In this document: piece after piece, positions 1 through 8,457 of the stretch | Position numbering within the stretch: the stretch's first letter is position 1 | Layout of the letters: every line of letters starts with the position of its first letter | From: G963668605 sp963668605 | GTDB taxonomy: Bacteria > Acidobacteriota > Terriglobia > Bryobacterales > Bryobacteraceae | Length of the DNA: 64,000 nt | Reading direction: 5' to 3' | NCBI GenBank assembly: GCA_963668605.1 | Contig: OY764903.1 | Coordinates: forward strand, 1,488,001-1,552,000 | Position numbers and translations under genes: made by a program | Notes under the pieces: model-generated | What the model was told of the DNA's origin: nothing | Databases searched by the model: none | What the model saw: only the letters and a program-made list of their open reading frames with translations

Positions 1-385
1 CACGCATCCGGCCTTCCTGATGAAAAGGAATGTAGGCACGAAATACGCGTACACCGTCCACCGTGGCCTCGGCGATACGATAGAGTTCGCGGCCTTGCCA
101 GATGGGCGCAAGCGCCGGATCAGGATTGGATGAGGCCTCGTCGTACACGCGCAGATCGAACAGCGCGCCCTGCTCGGCGGCCAGCGTCTCATAAGGCGGC
201 GCGTCGGGCGGCAACGTCTCGAGGCCGGCCGCAACCGTTGCCGCGATGTTGCGCAGGTAGTCCGTGCGTAGTGTGGCAAGACCCTGAAACGTGCGCACCG
301 CACTGAACAGTAAAACAGCGGGCAGAACGAAGGCGGCGAGGAGGAAGAGCGGATTGAAGTGCGGTCTTCTGAATATACTGGTCAT
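1..385 (-). CDS. Partial membrane protein, N-terminus only (sensor-like)
   Basis: The reading frame opens at ATG 385 and runs off the left edge, giving about 128 codons. A GAGG ribosome-binding site sits about six bases before the ATG. Residues about 10-33 form one hydrophobic segment (NPLFLLAAFVLPAVLLFSAV). After it comes a soluble stretch that begins with a helix and continues into a mixed alpha/beta region. One membrane anchor followed by an outside domain is the usual start of a sensor histidine kinase or a similar receptor, but no kinase motif lies inside the window. The kinase idea is therefore inference. It is divergent from the small secreted protein at 538. Confidence 0.6.
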   Translation of the reverse strand, partial: MTSIFRRPHFNPLFLLAAFVLPAVLLFSAVRTFQGLATLRTDYLRNIAATVAAGLETLPPDAPPYETLAAEQGALFDLRVYDEASSNPDPALAPIWQGRELYRIAEATVDGVRVFRAYIPFHQEGRMR

Positions 386-537
386 GGATGGCCTCGTTAT
401 CGTTGTCCGCGCAAATGCTGCCCGTCTTCCCTAGCATAGATGCAACTCTTGCGCACCGGTGACAGCCTGTGTGTCTATTTTTCAACTGTTTAGACGTGGG
501 CAGCGAAATGCAATGTAAAGTGGCGGAGGCAGGAATT

Positions 538-747
538 ATGAAACAGTTTGCGACACTTCTAATGGCGGCCATGCTGATCGGCGGGTCGTCGCTTTATGGC
601 CAGAACACCGGGACATGCCCGCGCGGCAACGAATGCAAGAAGGGCCAGGGTCAGGGACAGGGTTGCGGCAAGGGCTGCGGCAAGGGCATGAGAAATGGCC
701 AGTGCCCGCGCGGCGTGACGCAGACACCACCGCCGGCCCAAAAGTAG
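538..747 (+). CDS. Small secreted Cys/Gly/Lys-rich protein
   Basis: This is a 69-residue protein. I chose ATG 538 rather than the upstream start at 469 because GGAGG lies just before it and it opens directly with a signal peptide (MKQFATLLMAAMLIGGSSLYGQ). The mature part has about 47 residues. It holds five cysteines, two CPRG motifs and a GQGQGQGCGKGCGKG low-complexity run. The composition suggests a metal-binding or disulfide-rich periplasmic peptide, but no family is recognised. It is followed 25 bp later by another small secreted protein and then a CcmH-like protein, so it may belong to a small envelope-related operon. Confidence 0.6.
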   Translation: MKQFATLLMAAMLIGGSSLYGQNTGTCPRGNECKKGQGQGQGCGKGCGKGMRNGQCPRGVTQTPPPAQK

Positions 748-772
748 GACGATGGACTGAGAGGAGACGGTC

Positions 773-1183
773 ATGAAACGCAGGTTGATGCTCGCGGCCG
801 TCTTCACGACCGTCTTCGTGCCCATCTTCATGATGGACGCGCTGTTTGCGCAATCACCGTCGAAGTCGCCGATTGCGTCAAGCCCGGTCGTGGAGTTGAA
901 GGGGAAAATTCAGAAAGTGCAGCTCGCTATGGGGCAGGGCATGCCGTTTCTGGAAGTCGAATCCGCAGGCAAGACGGAGAAAGTCATACTCGGCAGCATG
1001 CGCTATCTTATGGAGAAGGACTTTAACCCGAAGGCCGGCATGGATGTCGAACTGAAAGGCTATCGCACAGACGCCGGAATCGTAGCGATTCGCGTCCAGC
1101 TTCTTTCGGAAAAGAAGAGTTTGCTGTTGCGCGACGAAGACGGCTGGCCGGTGTGGATGCGCGGCAGACACGGAAAACAATGA
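773..1183 (+). CDS. Small secreted protein, OB-fold-like
   Basis: The protein has 136 residues with a clear signal peptide (residues 1-27, MKRRLMLAAVFTTVFVPIFMM then DALFAQ). GAGGAG lies just before the ATG. The mature part reads as short beta strands: VVELKGKIQKVQL, FLEVESAGKTEKVILG and MDVELKGYRTDAGIVAIRVQL. This pattern resembles the small OB-fold or DUF5666-like periplasmic proteins that bind ligands or metals. Its stop overlaps the start of the CcmH-like gene by four bases (ATGA), so the two are translationally coupled. The exact role is unknown. Confidence 0.65.
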   Translation: MKRRLMLAAVFTTVFVPIFMMDALFAQSPSKSPIASSPVVELKGKIQKVQLAMGQGMPFLEVESAGKTEKVILGSMRYLMEKDFNPKAGMDVELKGYRTDAGIVAIRVQLLSEKKSLLLRDEDGWPVWMRGRHGKQ

Positions 1184-1521
1184 TCTCGCCGGAACAGCAG
1201 GCACGGATACACAAGCTTGAGACGATGTTCTTGAGCCCGTGTTGCTACGCCGAACCCGTCTCGCGGCACATGAGCCCGAAGTCGACCGAAATTAAAGCGG
1301 AGCTCGCTTCGTTCGTCGAAACGGGCAAGAGCGATCGCGAGATCATCGATTATTACAAAGCCAAATACGGTGCGCGCGTGCTGGTAGAGCCCGAGGGCGC
1401 AGCGTGGTGGTGGATGCAGATCATCCCTGTTGCCGTACTCGTATTCGGCACGGTTTTTGTGATCTGGCTGTTGAAGCGTATGCGCGCGCAGGCCACACTC
1501 AACGCCGGACCAGCGAGTTGA
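1180..1521 (+). CDS. CcmH-like cytochrome c biogenesis protein, atypical
   Basis: The protein has 113 residues and starts at ATG 1180, which overlaps the previous stop (ATGA). The centre has the CcmH pattern GKSDREIIDYYKAKYGARVL followed by a glutamate-rich turn and one membrane segment (about residues 82-103) with a short basic tail. CcmH normally presents haem-ligation cysteines as LRCxxC. Here the equivalent place has two adjacent cysteines (C21, C22, in SPCCYAEPVSRHMSP) and no CxxC. There is no N-terminal signal peptide, so it would be anchored only by its C-terminal helix. The 3' end overlaps the convergent pectate lyase gene by 23 bp. Confidence 0.65.
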   Translation: MISPEQQARIHKLETMFLSPCCYAEPVSRHMSPKSTEIKAELASFVETGKSDREIIDYYKAKYGARVLVEPEGAAWWWMQIIPVAVLVFGTVFVIWLLKRMRAQATLNAGPAS

Positions 1522-2767
1522 TGTACTCCTCGATATTGCTGTAGCCGTCGCCGTCGCGGTCCTTGGCTGCGTCGCCGGGATCGTTCGGATTCAAACCGTG
1601 CGTTTTCTCCCACGCGTCGGGCATCCCGTCGCCATCGCTATCGGCAGGCGCCGGCGCGCTCCGGTACTCGGGCCAGCCGCCCACTTCTTTTTGCGAATCG
1701 ATCACACGGCCGGTGCGCGTGCGGACTTCGTTGACGATACGCGCGTCGGCGGCGTCGCGGCGGGGCAGGGAAGCGCCCACTGTGTTGAGCACGGCTTCAT
1801 AGGCTTCCTTCGCGGTCGTGGCCGTAATTCGGGGCGCATCGAAAGGCCGCTCCATCACAGTGACGTTTTGCATGTTGTCGAAGAGCGGCTGGGCGCCCTC
1901 GATGAGATTATCCTTCGCGTAGTAGCGCGTCTTCGCTTCCTTCGTAAAAACAATCACGCCGTGTTTTGTGTTGCTGCTGGGTCCGGGCCGGATGTAATTG
2001 GCGGCGTAGTTGGCGTCGAGCGTATCGCCGGTCATGCCGCTGGCCATGCCGCCGAAGTCATAGATCACGTTGTTGCGAATGTCGAACGTGGGAAACGGCG
2101 GCTTGCCGTAGTTATCGCCGAGGCGCGGATTGCGCGCGATGTTATGCGCCCAGAGGTTATGGTGCATGCTCAGGCCACCCACCGCGCGCACGAGCGATCC
2201 GTAACCGTGTGCGCCCTTGTGATGCACGCTCTTGTTCAAGCCCTCCGCGATCAGGCACCATTGCACCGTTATGTCCGCGATCGCGCCGCTCGGCGAGAGG
2301 GATTCGTCGACGGACCAGCCCGCCGAGCAGTGATCGACAATCACGTTGCGGCTCTCACCGCCGATCGAGAGTGCGTCCACCTCCTTGCCGGCGATGTCGC
2401 CTGGGCGAAAACGCAGATAGCGCACGACGACGTCGTGCGACTGGACGGAAAACTCGTAGCCGCGCAGACAGATGCCATCGCCCGGAGCGGTTTGGCCGGC
2501 GATCGTGATGAAGGGCTCGCGAAGCTGGATCGGCGTCTTTAAGTCGATCAGGCCGGAGACGCTGAAGACCACGATGCGCGGGCCTTTGGCGTCGACAGCG
2601 GCGCGCAAACTACCGGGGCCCGAGTCGTTCAGGTTGTTGACGATCAGGACGCGCCCGCCGCGCCCGCCTTTCGACTTCGCGCCGAATCCTTCCGCACCTG
2701 GAAAGGCCGGGAGATCGGCGGCGCACAGTGCGCCCGCGCAGATTACAAGCAGATAGAGGAAGCGCAT
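1499..2767 (-). CDS. Secreted pectate lyase-like protein with C-terminal Ca-binding repeats
   Basis: The protein has 422 residues. A signal peptide (MRFLYLLVICAGALCAADL) is followed by the typical pectate-lyase opening GAEGFGAKSKGGRGG, NNLNDSGPGSLRAAV, and then a right-handed beta-helix with motifs such as VIVDHCSAGWSVDE. Family members cleave polygalacturonate by beta-elimination in a calcium-dependent way. Residues about 370-415 carry two acidic DxDGDG loops (DSDGDGMPDAWE, DRDGDGYSNIEEY) of the thrombospondin type-3 or dockerin-like kind found at the ends of secreted enzymes. It follows the GH9 gene on the same strand and is probably the last gene of that cluster. The exact substrate is inferred. 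Confidence 0.85.
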   Translation of the reverse strand: MRFLYLLVICAGALCAADLPAFPGAEGFGAKSKGGRGGRVLIVNNLNDSGPGSLRAAVDAKGPRIVVFSVSGLIDLKTPIQLREPFITIAGQTAPGDGICLRGYEFSVQSHDVVVRYLRFRPGDIAGKEVDALSIGGESRNVIVDHCSAGWSVDESLSPSGAIADITVQWCLIAEGLNKSVHHKGAHGYGSLVRAVGGLSMHHNLWAHNIARNPRLGDNYGKPPFPTFDIRNNVIYDFGGMASGMTGDTLDANYAANYIRPGPSSNTKHGVIVFTKEAKTRYYAKDNLIEGAQPLFDNMQNVTVMERPFDAPRITATTAKEAYEAVLNTVGASLPRRDAADARIVNEVRTRTGRVIDSQKEVGGWPEYRSAPAPADSDGDGMPDAWEKTHGLNPNDPGDAAKDRDGDGYSNIEEYINSLVRR

Positions 2768-2803
2768 AAGCCTCTAATGATAACCATAGTTGCGCTGGTC
2801 GAA

Positions 2804-4576
2804 CTACAGGAGGCTGACGGCCCAGACGAAATGCGCGTTGTGCGGACTCCAATATTCACAAGTCCGCCAGTCGTACCCATACGTCGTATCGAGCACGGCT
2901 TCGTCCTTCAGGTTGCCCGCAATGCCATTCACAATGCCGCCGGGAATCAGTCCCGAAAAGCGCGAATGCGGATAGACATTGCGCATGCCTTCTCCCGTCA
3001 TCAGGCACGATCCGAATGGGTTTGCGCCCATCACCCACTCCAGTTGGCGGTACGCCAGATCGCTGTATTCACGGCGTGCGAGCAACTTCGCGGCCAGCGC
3101 GCCCAACACGGCGTAACTTTCCAGATGCGACGTCAATCCGTACCACTTCGCCGTCTGGCGGCGTGGATTCGCCGAGGACTTCACTCGCACCGGCATGAAG
3201 AAACGGTAGGACAAATCGCCGTCGAGTTCACGATAGCGGTCCGATGAAATCGCACCGCGATAGATCCCGTAAGGCAGGATGCCGTACGCCGAACGAGCGG
3301 CCAGCGGCCGGGCATAGTCTTCGAGGTGCAAGCGCACTGCGTCCAGCCAGCGGTTGGCGGACGGATGCCGCGGCAACGTCTCCGCCAGTTCCAACAGCAC
3401 GGTGGGCGGCAGCGCGGATTGTGTGCCGGACTTGTAGGCTTCGTTGCTGTCCGCGGCGGTTCTCCAATAGCCGCGAACACTCTTTTGTCCATCCGGGAAC
3501 GTGGTTTGCTGTAACTCGATCAGGCGGGCAGCGAGATTCGCCGCCTCTGTGCTGAGATCGGCCTCACCCGTCGCGCGGTGGAGTTCGAGTGCCGCGCGCA
3601 CCCACCACGCAAGTTGTCCAGCGTCGCCTCCGCGTTTCGAAGCCTTCCAGCAACGCTGCGCCGCCGCGAGGCACTGCGCGCTGTAAGCGGCGTCGACCGG
3701 GCGGAACTGCTGTGCCACCATGGCCTGCAAGGCGACGAACATGGCCTGCACCTGTCCCGACTTGCCCGTGTTGATGTGCCGGTCGTCAGCAGTACCGGGC
3801 TGGTTGTCCGTCCAATGATCGTCAACGCCGTCGCCATTGACGCCGCCCGCCGTATCGGCCCACACCAGGCCGTCGCGGTCCTGCATCTTGAGAAAGTAGC
3901 GGTTGCCCCAACGCATCTCTTCCAGCAATGGAGCGAGGCCGGCGCCGCCCTTGTCCCACTTCTCACCCAGACGCCGCGCCAGGTGCATCAGGCCGAAACC
4001 ATTCATCATGGTGGCGCTCATCCACTTGCGCAGATCGCCAGCGTCGTGCCAACCGCCGGTTACATCAACGCGCTCGCCGTTATCCCGCCGGCGTGCGTCG
4101 TCGAGATGGCAGGCCGGATGGACATTGGGCACTTCGACGCCGCAGCGTTGCGTGTGGAAGTAGCTCACCGCCTTTGGAAGCACCCGGCGCCAAACGTCCG
4201 GCCGTATGAAGAAGGGCACGGAGCGTTCGCCGTTGATCGTGATCTGATAGAGCCCTTCGCGCGTCAGATCGCTGAAATCCGCAACCAGACATTCGCCAAG
4301 TTCGCTCGCCCTACTCCGCAGCGGCCGCGTGATCTGAAACGGTTTCTCCGGGTCGCCCAATTGGCGCAGCGAAAACTCGGCTGGCCGCGGTGCTTCACCG
4401 GTACGATACAGCGCCAGTTTGCGCGCATCGGGCACGAAGCCGAGGTGGTTCAGTGCGATGGCCGGCTGCTGCGTGGGCGTCATCTTCTCGATCGGAAACT
4501 CCCGCTCCGCCGCCGGCGCTGAAGCGGCCAACATTGCGCCAGCCGATGCTGTTGTTAGAAATGTTCTTCGGTTCAT
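2804..4576 (-). CDS. Tat-exported glycoside hydrolase family 9 endoglucanase
   Basis: The protein has 590 residues from ATG 4576; the upstream ATG adds only four residues before the Tat motif. It opens with a twin-arginine signal (MNRRTFLTTASAGAML). Residues about 35-130 form the Ig-like domain common before GH9 modules. The (alpha/alpha)6 barrel follows, with the catalytic-base motif GGWHDAGD (residues 175-181). The usual C-terminal motif E-x5-NA is present as CEYWSPHNA, with E574 in the acid position. It should hydrolyse beta-1,4-glucans outside the cytoplasm. It starts five bases after the stop of the broken TonB receptor and precedes the pectate lyase, so the three were one operon. Confidence 0.9.
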   Translation of the reverse strand: MNRRTFLTTASAGAMLAASAPAAEREFPIEKMTPTQQPAIALNHLGFVPDARKLALYRTGEAPRPAEFSLRQLGDPEKPFQITRPLRSRASELGECLVADFSDLTREGLYQITINGERSVPFFIRPDVWRRVLPKAVSYFHTQRCGVEVPNVHPACHLDDARRRDNGERVDVTGGWHDAGDLRKWMSATMMNGFGLMHLARRLGEKWDKGGAGLAPLLEEMRWGNRYFLKMQDRDGLVWADTAGGVNGDGVDDHWTDNQPGTADDRHINTGKSGQVQAMFVALQAMVAQQFRPVDAAYSAQCLAAAQRCWKASKRGGDAGQLAWWVRAALELHRATGEADLSTEAANLAARLIELQQTTFPDGQKSVRGYWRTAADSNEAYKSGTQSALPPTVLLELAETLPRHPSANRWLDAVRLHLEDYARPLAARSAYGILPYGIYRGAISSDRYRELDGDLSYRFFMPVRVKSSANPRRQTAKWYGLTSHLESYAVLGALAAKLLARREYSDLAYRQLEWVMGANPFGSCLMTGEGMRNVYPHSRFSGLIPGGIVNGIAGNLKDEAVLDTTYGYDWRTCEYWSPHNAHFVWAVSLL

Positions 4577-4581
4577 CGTGA

Positions 4582-7336
4582 TTACCACAACAGGCGAAGC
4601 GTCAACTGCAATTGCCGTGCGTTTTGAGCCGAACTGTCCAGCGCCACGATTCCGCTGGTGGAGTTGGGCGCGTCCAGACCGGGCATATTAAACACATTGA
4701 AAAAGTCGACGTTCAAGCGCAGCTTGAAGCGTTCGCTGATGCGCATGGCCTTGAACAGAGAAGCATCCATGTTGATCAGGCGCGGGCCGGGCAGCACCTG
4801 GTTCCGCCATGGGTGCAGATTGTCATCGAGCGTGGTCTGTTGCAGTGTGCCGTTCTTCATCTGGATATACACAATGTTGGTGCTGAAATTCTTCCCCCCG
4901 GGATCGTTGTTTACCGGTTGGTGCGAGGGTACGTAACCTTCCGGCACGCCCATCACTCCGGTGGGCTTTCCGTTCGCATCGTAGCTATTGATGCGATTCG
5001 GAGAGATGTAGCCGTTGTACCAGAGGTAGCCTGGGATGCACGCACCGCTGCGGCAATCCTGAACAGGGTATTTCTTGCCGAAAATCTCGATCGGGTTCTG
5101 CGGACCGTAGTCCGCCGTCGGAAGAGCGAAATAGGTGCTGCGCAGACTGCCCAGAGCCGCTATTTGCCAACCGCCGACGAGGGCATTTACTATGCCGCGC
5201 GAATCGTGGAGCAGCCACTTGCCGCGTCCCACGGGCAGATCCAACAAGCCGTTCCAACGCAGCCGGTGCTTGGGAATCGTCGTATCGCGGTGGTAATTGA
5301 GAAAGCGATTCCGCTCGTTGAAGTCTTCCGGCACGGCGCCAACCGGAAATACCCAGGGGTCCTGAATGATGTCATCCGACCAGCCCGACCCGCCGGCGCG
5401 CGCCGCATTGCTCGTCACATAGGAGAGATGAAAAGCCATGCCTCGTGTGTAGCGGCGCTCCAGTTCCAGTTGCACGCCGGTATAGTTCGACCAGCCGGTC
5501 TTCTGGTAACGTTCCACATTGCCGTAGGGCAGGGTATTCCACTGCCGCATTGCGACGCCGGCCATCTCGCCCTCCGGCAGCGGCAGGCCGGTCTTGGAGA
5601 ACCAGACGAACTGCGGCATCTGTTCGTTGTAATCGTATAACTGTTCGAGTTTCGAGCCGTGTGTGCCGATCAGCGCGGCGCGCACGACCGTGTTGCGCAG
5701 GATCTCCCGTTCCATCGTCATGTTCCACTGATTGGCGCGCGAGGTCGGCTGGTAGGGGTCGAAATAAACCGCGCCGGTGCTGCCGGCCGCGCCGACATCC
5801 GGGTCCTGGCGGTCCAGCAGATTTGCCGTATTCACGCCGGCGACATACTGAGGCACGTTGCGCAGAAGATAGTTGGCCTTGCCGTCGGGACTGGTCGCCG
5901 CGGCGTTGTAATCCTGGCGTAGACGGAACGTCATCGGCGTATTGTTGCGCGAACGCTGGACGTAATAACGCAGTTGAATCGGGAACGAGAAGCGCGAGAA
6001 ACCGCCGCGCAGGACCAGCGGCCTTGCTCCCGTACTGAGACGGTAGGCGAAACCAAGCCGCGGGTTGTAGTCGAACAAATCTCCAGCCATCAAGCCGTGC
6101 GGCACGCCGGCCTGCTCCGGCGTCGCGAAGCGGATGCCCATCGATTGGTACTTCTGCACCACGCTCTTGTCCGTGGCCCCGATCTGGTACAGGAAGTCGA
6201 GCGGCTGCCCGAGGACGATCGATTTGGAGACCGGGTCGAAACCCGTGAGCACATTGTTGCGCTCCTTCAGCATCGGATAGGATTCAACACGCAAGCCGAG
6301 GTTCAGCGTGAGACGGCTGGTCAGTTTCCAGTTGTCTTGCAGGTAGCCGGCATGCTCCTGATCGGAGAAGTTGTACCACTTTCGAGCCCTTGCCACGGAG
6401 TAGACGCCGAAAACACCCAAATAGAGATTGGCCGCATTGTGCCCGGTCCGGTTCGTGGCCGTGTAGCGCGATCCCGAGTTCGGATCATAGAGCGCCGTGG
6501 CCAGGCTGTTCGCCGTGTGATTGCCGCGCACGTACTGCTGTTGCGCGGCGACATCTAGCGTTTCATGGCGGAAGTGTCCGCCGAACTGGAATTCGTGGCG
6601 TCCGCTGATTCTCGTAAAATTCTGATCGACGTTGATGGTCCTGGTGTAGTCTTCCAGAGCATTGGCTTTTTCGCGGTAGTCCGTGTTGAAGCCGGTCTGG
6701 CCGATTTCCGGGAAGCCCATCTCTCCGTAGGGATTCGGGAAGCCCAACATGCTGATGTAATCTTTTGAAAGATCGCCAGGCGCCTGTTTGCGCCGCTCGG
6801 CGCCGAAATTGACGAGCGTCTCGCCGAAGAATGCCGCACCGAAAACCCGCGTGTAGGAGAACGACCCTGAGACGTCTTCCATATGCAGGTTTTTCATGTT
6901 GGCGGCGCCGTCCAGCGTGATCGGCGAGCCGTTGTAGCCATTCGAAAGAAAGTTGTCAACCACGCCGCGCGTGAAACGAAAGAAGAACTGATCGCGATCC
7001 GTGATACGTTCATCCAACCGCAGCGTGCCGGTCTGGTCGTCGCGATTGTTCGGGTCCGGAGCGTAGTAGTTAGCCGCTACCAGGGGATTGATTTCCGGTC
7101 GTGTGGGGATGGGCGTGATCTTGTATAGGAAAAATGAAGAAGCCGGTTTCGTTTGCCAGCGCCGAGAATTTTTGTGCAGTTGCGGTCTGCGTAGCAACTA
7201 GAACGGAGCCGGGGATGACGGCTCCGCTGCTATCCTTGACTGTACCTTGCACGCTGCCGGCACCGGTTTGCGCCGCCATCGGCAAACACGCCAACAGCAG
7301 CCAGACACCGGCGCCAGACAGGAAACACGTCCGCAT
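4582..7336 (-). pseudogene. TonB-dependent receptor (Oar-type) lacking its plug, frameshifted
   Basis: The gene starts at ATG 7336 behind a strong AGGAGG. The first frame gives a signal peptide and most of a carboxypeptidase-regulatory-like domain (AGSVQGTVKDSSGAVIPG, then ANETGFFIFP), then runs into a stop near 7070. A different frame opens near 7130 and gives an uninterrupted outer-membrane beta-barrel ending in TLRLLW at 4582. Compared with the intact receptor at 34504, about 280 residues are missing at the junction, including the whole plug domain. A plugless, frameshifted receptor cannot do TonB-gated import. The open barrel frame of about 2.5 kb suggests a recent deletion. It heads the GH9 and pectate lyase cluster. 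Confidence 0.85.
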
Positions 7337-7454
7337 TGTGCGGTCCTCCTCAGGATGATCGGTAGGTTTGGTAATCGATTGCAAGGATTGACTATATCAC
7401 TTGGGAAGCTTGTTCACAAACGGAGGAACGGCCCTTGGGGGCGGCGGACGCGTG

Positions 7455-7482
7455 ACTTCTAGTAACGAATAGCTTGTCCCTG
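7455..7482 (+). repeat. Decayed dif-like site
   Basis: This 28-bp stretch matches the dif-like site at 8271. Its XerC-type arm is ACTTCTAGTAA (9 of 11 identical) and the centre CGAATA is identical. The XerD-type arm is degraded to GCTTGTCCCTG. Both sites point the same way, and the toxin-antitoxin genes lie between them. One good and one imperfect Xer site in direct orientation is the usual outcome when an element integrates at dif, but that origin is inference here. Confidence 0.5.
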
Positions 7483-7575
7483 GTCGGGGTCTGAGAATTG
7501 GGGGTTGGTGGCTGTGCTGTTGTGCATGTGGTGCGCCGGGGCGACGTGGCAATGTCGGGCCCGGCCCTCGCCGAG

Positions 7576-7824
7576 TTACTTGTAGACTGCGGAGCGGTGG
7601 CGAACCCTGGTGATGTAGAGCAGGGCAGGCGTCAGAAGCTCGAAGCGGACGCGCCAGTCTCCGACGCGCAGGCGGAACTCGGGCGGGTCGGCCTTGAGGC
7701 GTTTGACCTTGCCCGCAGCTTCGGCGGCGTAGCGTTCGATGGCGGCGAGGACGCGAGCACGGACGGGCGGATCCAGCCGCGCGAGGTCGGCGCGAGCTGC
7801 CGGCGAGAATTGAACCGTCTTCAC
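7576..7824 (-). CDS. RelE/ParE-type toxin
   Basis: The protein has 82 residues and starts at GTG 7824, overlapping the antitoxin stop as GTGA. It reads as a compact RelE/ParE fold: VKTVQFSPAARADLARLDPPVRARV, a charged helix with KVKRLKADPPEFRLRVGDWRVRFEL, then LLYITRVRHRSAVYK. The LRVGDWRVRF-x-ITRVRHRS pattern is the hallmark of this superfamily. Members are ribosome-dependent mRNA endonucleases or gyrase inhibitors; the sequence does not decide which. The longer reading frame upstream in the same phase is antitoxin DNA read out of frame. It forms a two-gene module with the antitoxin, between two dif-like sites. Confidence 0.85.
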   Translation of the reverse strand: MKTVQFSPAARADLARLDPPVRARVLAAIERYAAEAAGKVKRLKADPPEFRLRVGDWRVRFELLTPALLYITRVRHRSAVYK

Positions 7825-8057
7825 AATCCGAACTCGCGCTTGATGTCTTCGAAGGAGATGCCTTCGCCCCGTTCGAAGGCTGCGTGAGCTTCGGCATCCT
7901 CGCGTTGCTGCTCTTCGGTGTAGGGCTCGTCGTCCATGGGCGCCGTGAGGAGCGACCACAACACCGGGTCGGCCTTGGAGAGGGCGTTTGCGAGGTCGCG
8001 TTTGAAGGTTTCGAACTCTTCGCGGGTGATGTGTTGCTGGCTGCTGGCTTCGGGCAT
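7821..8057 (-). CDS. Antitoxin partner of the RelE/ParE toxin
   Basis: The protein has 78 residues. I place the start at ATG 8057 because AAAGGAAA precedes it at good spacing; the ATG at 8078 has no such site. The sequence is highly acidic and helical (MPEASSQQHITREEFETFKRDLANAL, then YTEEQQREDAEAHAAFERGEGISFEDIKREFGL). The closing motif ERGEGISFEDIKREFGL is typical of Phd/RelB-like or DUF-type antitoxin C-termini that wrap the toxin. No clear DNA-binding fold is visible at the N-terminus. It overlaps the toxin start by four bases, as expected for strict co-translation. Confidence 0.75.
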   Translation of the reverse strand: MPEASSQQHITREEFETFKRDLANALSKADPVLWSLLTAPMDDEPYTEEQQREDAEAHAAFERGEGISFEDIKREFGL

Positions 8058-8270
8058 GGCTGTTTCCTTTCGTGGCAAGAAAAGGGTGGGGCGCTTATGC
8101 GCCCCACGATTTCATTCTAACGCCGATACTCGGTCTGAGGCTGGCCCTGGCTGTGTGGTGCGTCGGGTCCTGGAGCGTGGGGAGGTAGAGAGCGGTTCGA
8201 AGCTCGGCTTCGCTGAGGCCTGGCGCGAGGGCGGCAAGGGACAGAAGGGCGGCTGCGTGGGCTTCAGTCG

Positions 8271-8298
8271 ACTTCTGATAACGAATATTATGTCAACT
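8271..8298 (+). other. dif: Putative dif (XerC/XerD recombination) site
   Basis: The 28 bp consist of an XerC-type arm ACTTCTGATAA, a six-base centre CGAATA and an XerD-type arm TTATGTCAACT. From memory of the published sites, the XerD arm differs from Bacillus subtilis dif (TTATGTAAACT) by one base and from E. coli (TTATGTTAAAT) by two. The XerC arm shares ACTTC and the closing AA with B. subtilis. It lies in a gene-free stretch (8058-8457) with no competing coding signal. dif marks the replication terminus and resolves chromosome dimers. Gene orientation around it does not independently support a terminus. Confidence 0.65.
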
Positions 8299-8393
8299 TA
8301 TGTATTTCACGCCGGCCGCGCGCCTCAATTCGGCTCGGCGCCATTCCCGGCCCTCGCCGGATCGCTCGTCCCACTTAACACAGCTTCGGCTCG

Positions 8394-8429
8394 AAAAAAA
8401 GGCCCGGACCCCATTATGGGATCCGAGCC
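8394..8429 (-). terminator. Rho-independent terminator of the FecR-domain gene
   Basis: On the minus strand, about 30 bases after the FecR gene stop, GGCTCGGATCCC and GGGGTCCGGGCC pair around an ATAAT loop. The hairpin is followed directly by seven Ts. This is a textbook intrinsic terminator. Between it and the antitoxin start the only other signal I see is the dif-like site. Confidence 0.9.
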
Positions 8430-8457
8430 TGAGGGAAGAAAAAACTCTTACCAGGCG

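Noticed and set aside
645..690. Short direct DNA repeats (GGGCCAGGGTCAGGGACAGGG and GGGCTGCGGCAAGGG)
   Set aside because: They are the coding of a Gly/Gln/Lys/Cys low-complexity run, not an independent repeat element.
1598..2542. 314-codon plus-strand frame across the pectate lyase
   Set aside because: It is antisense to a recognised enzyme with signal peptide and repeats.
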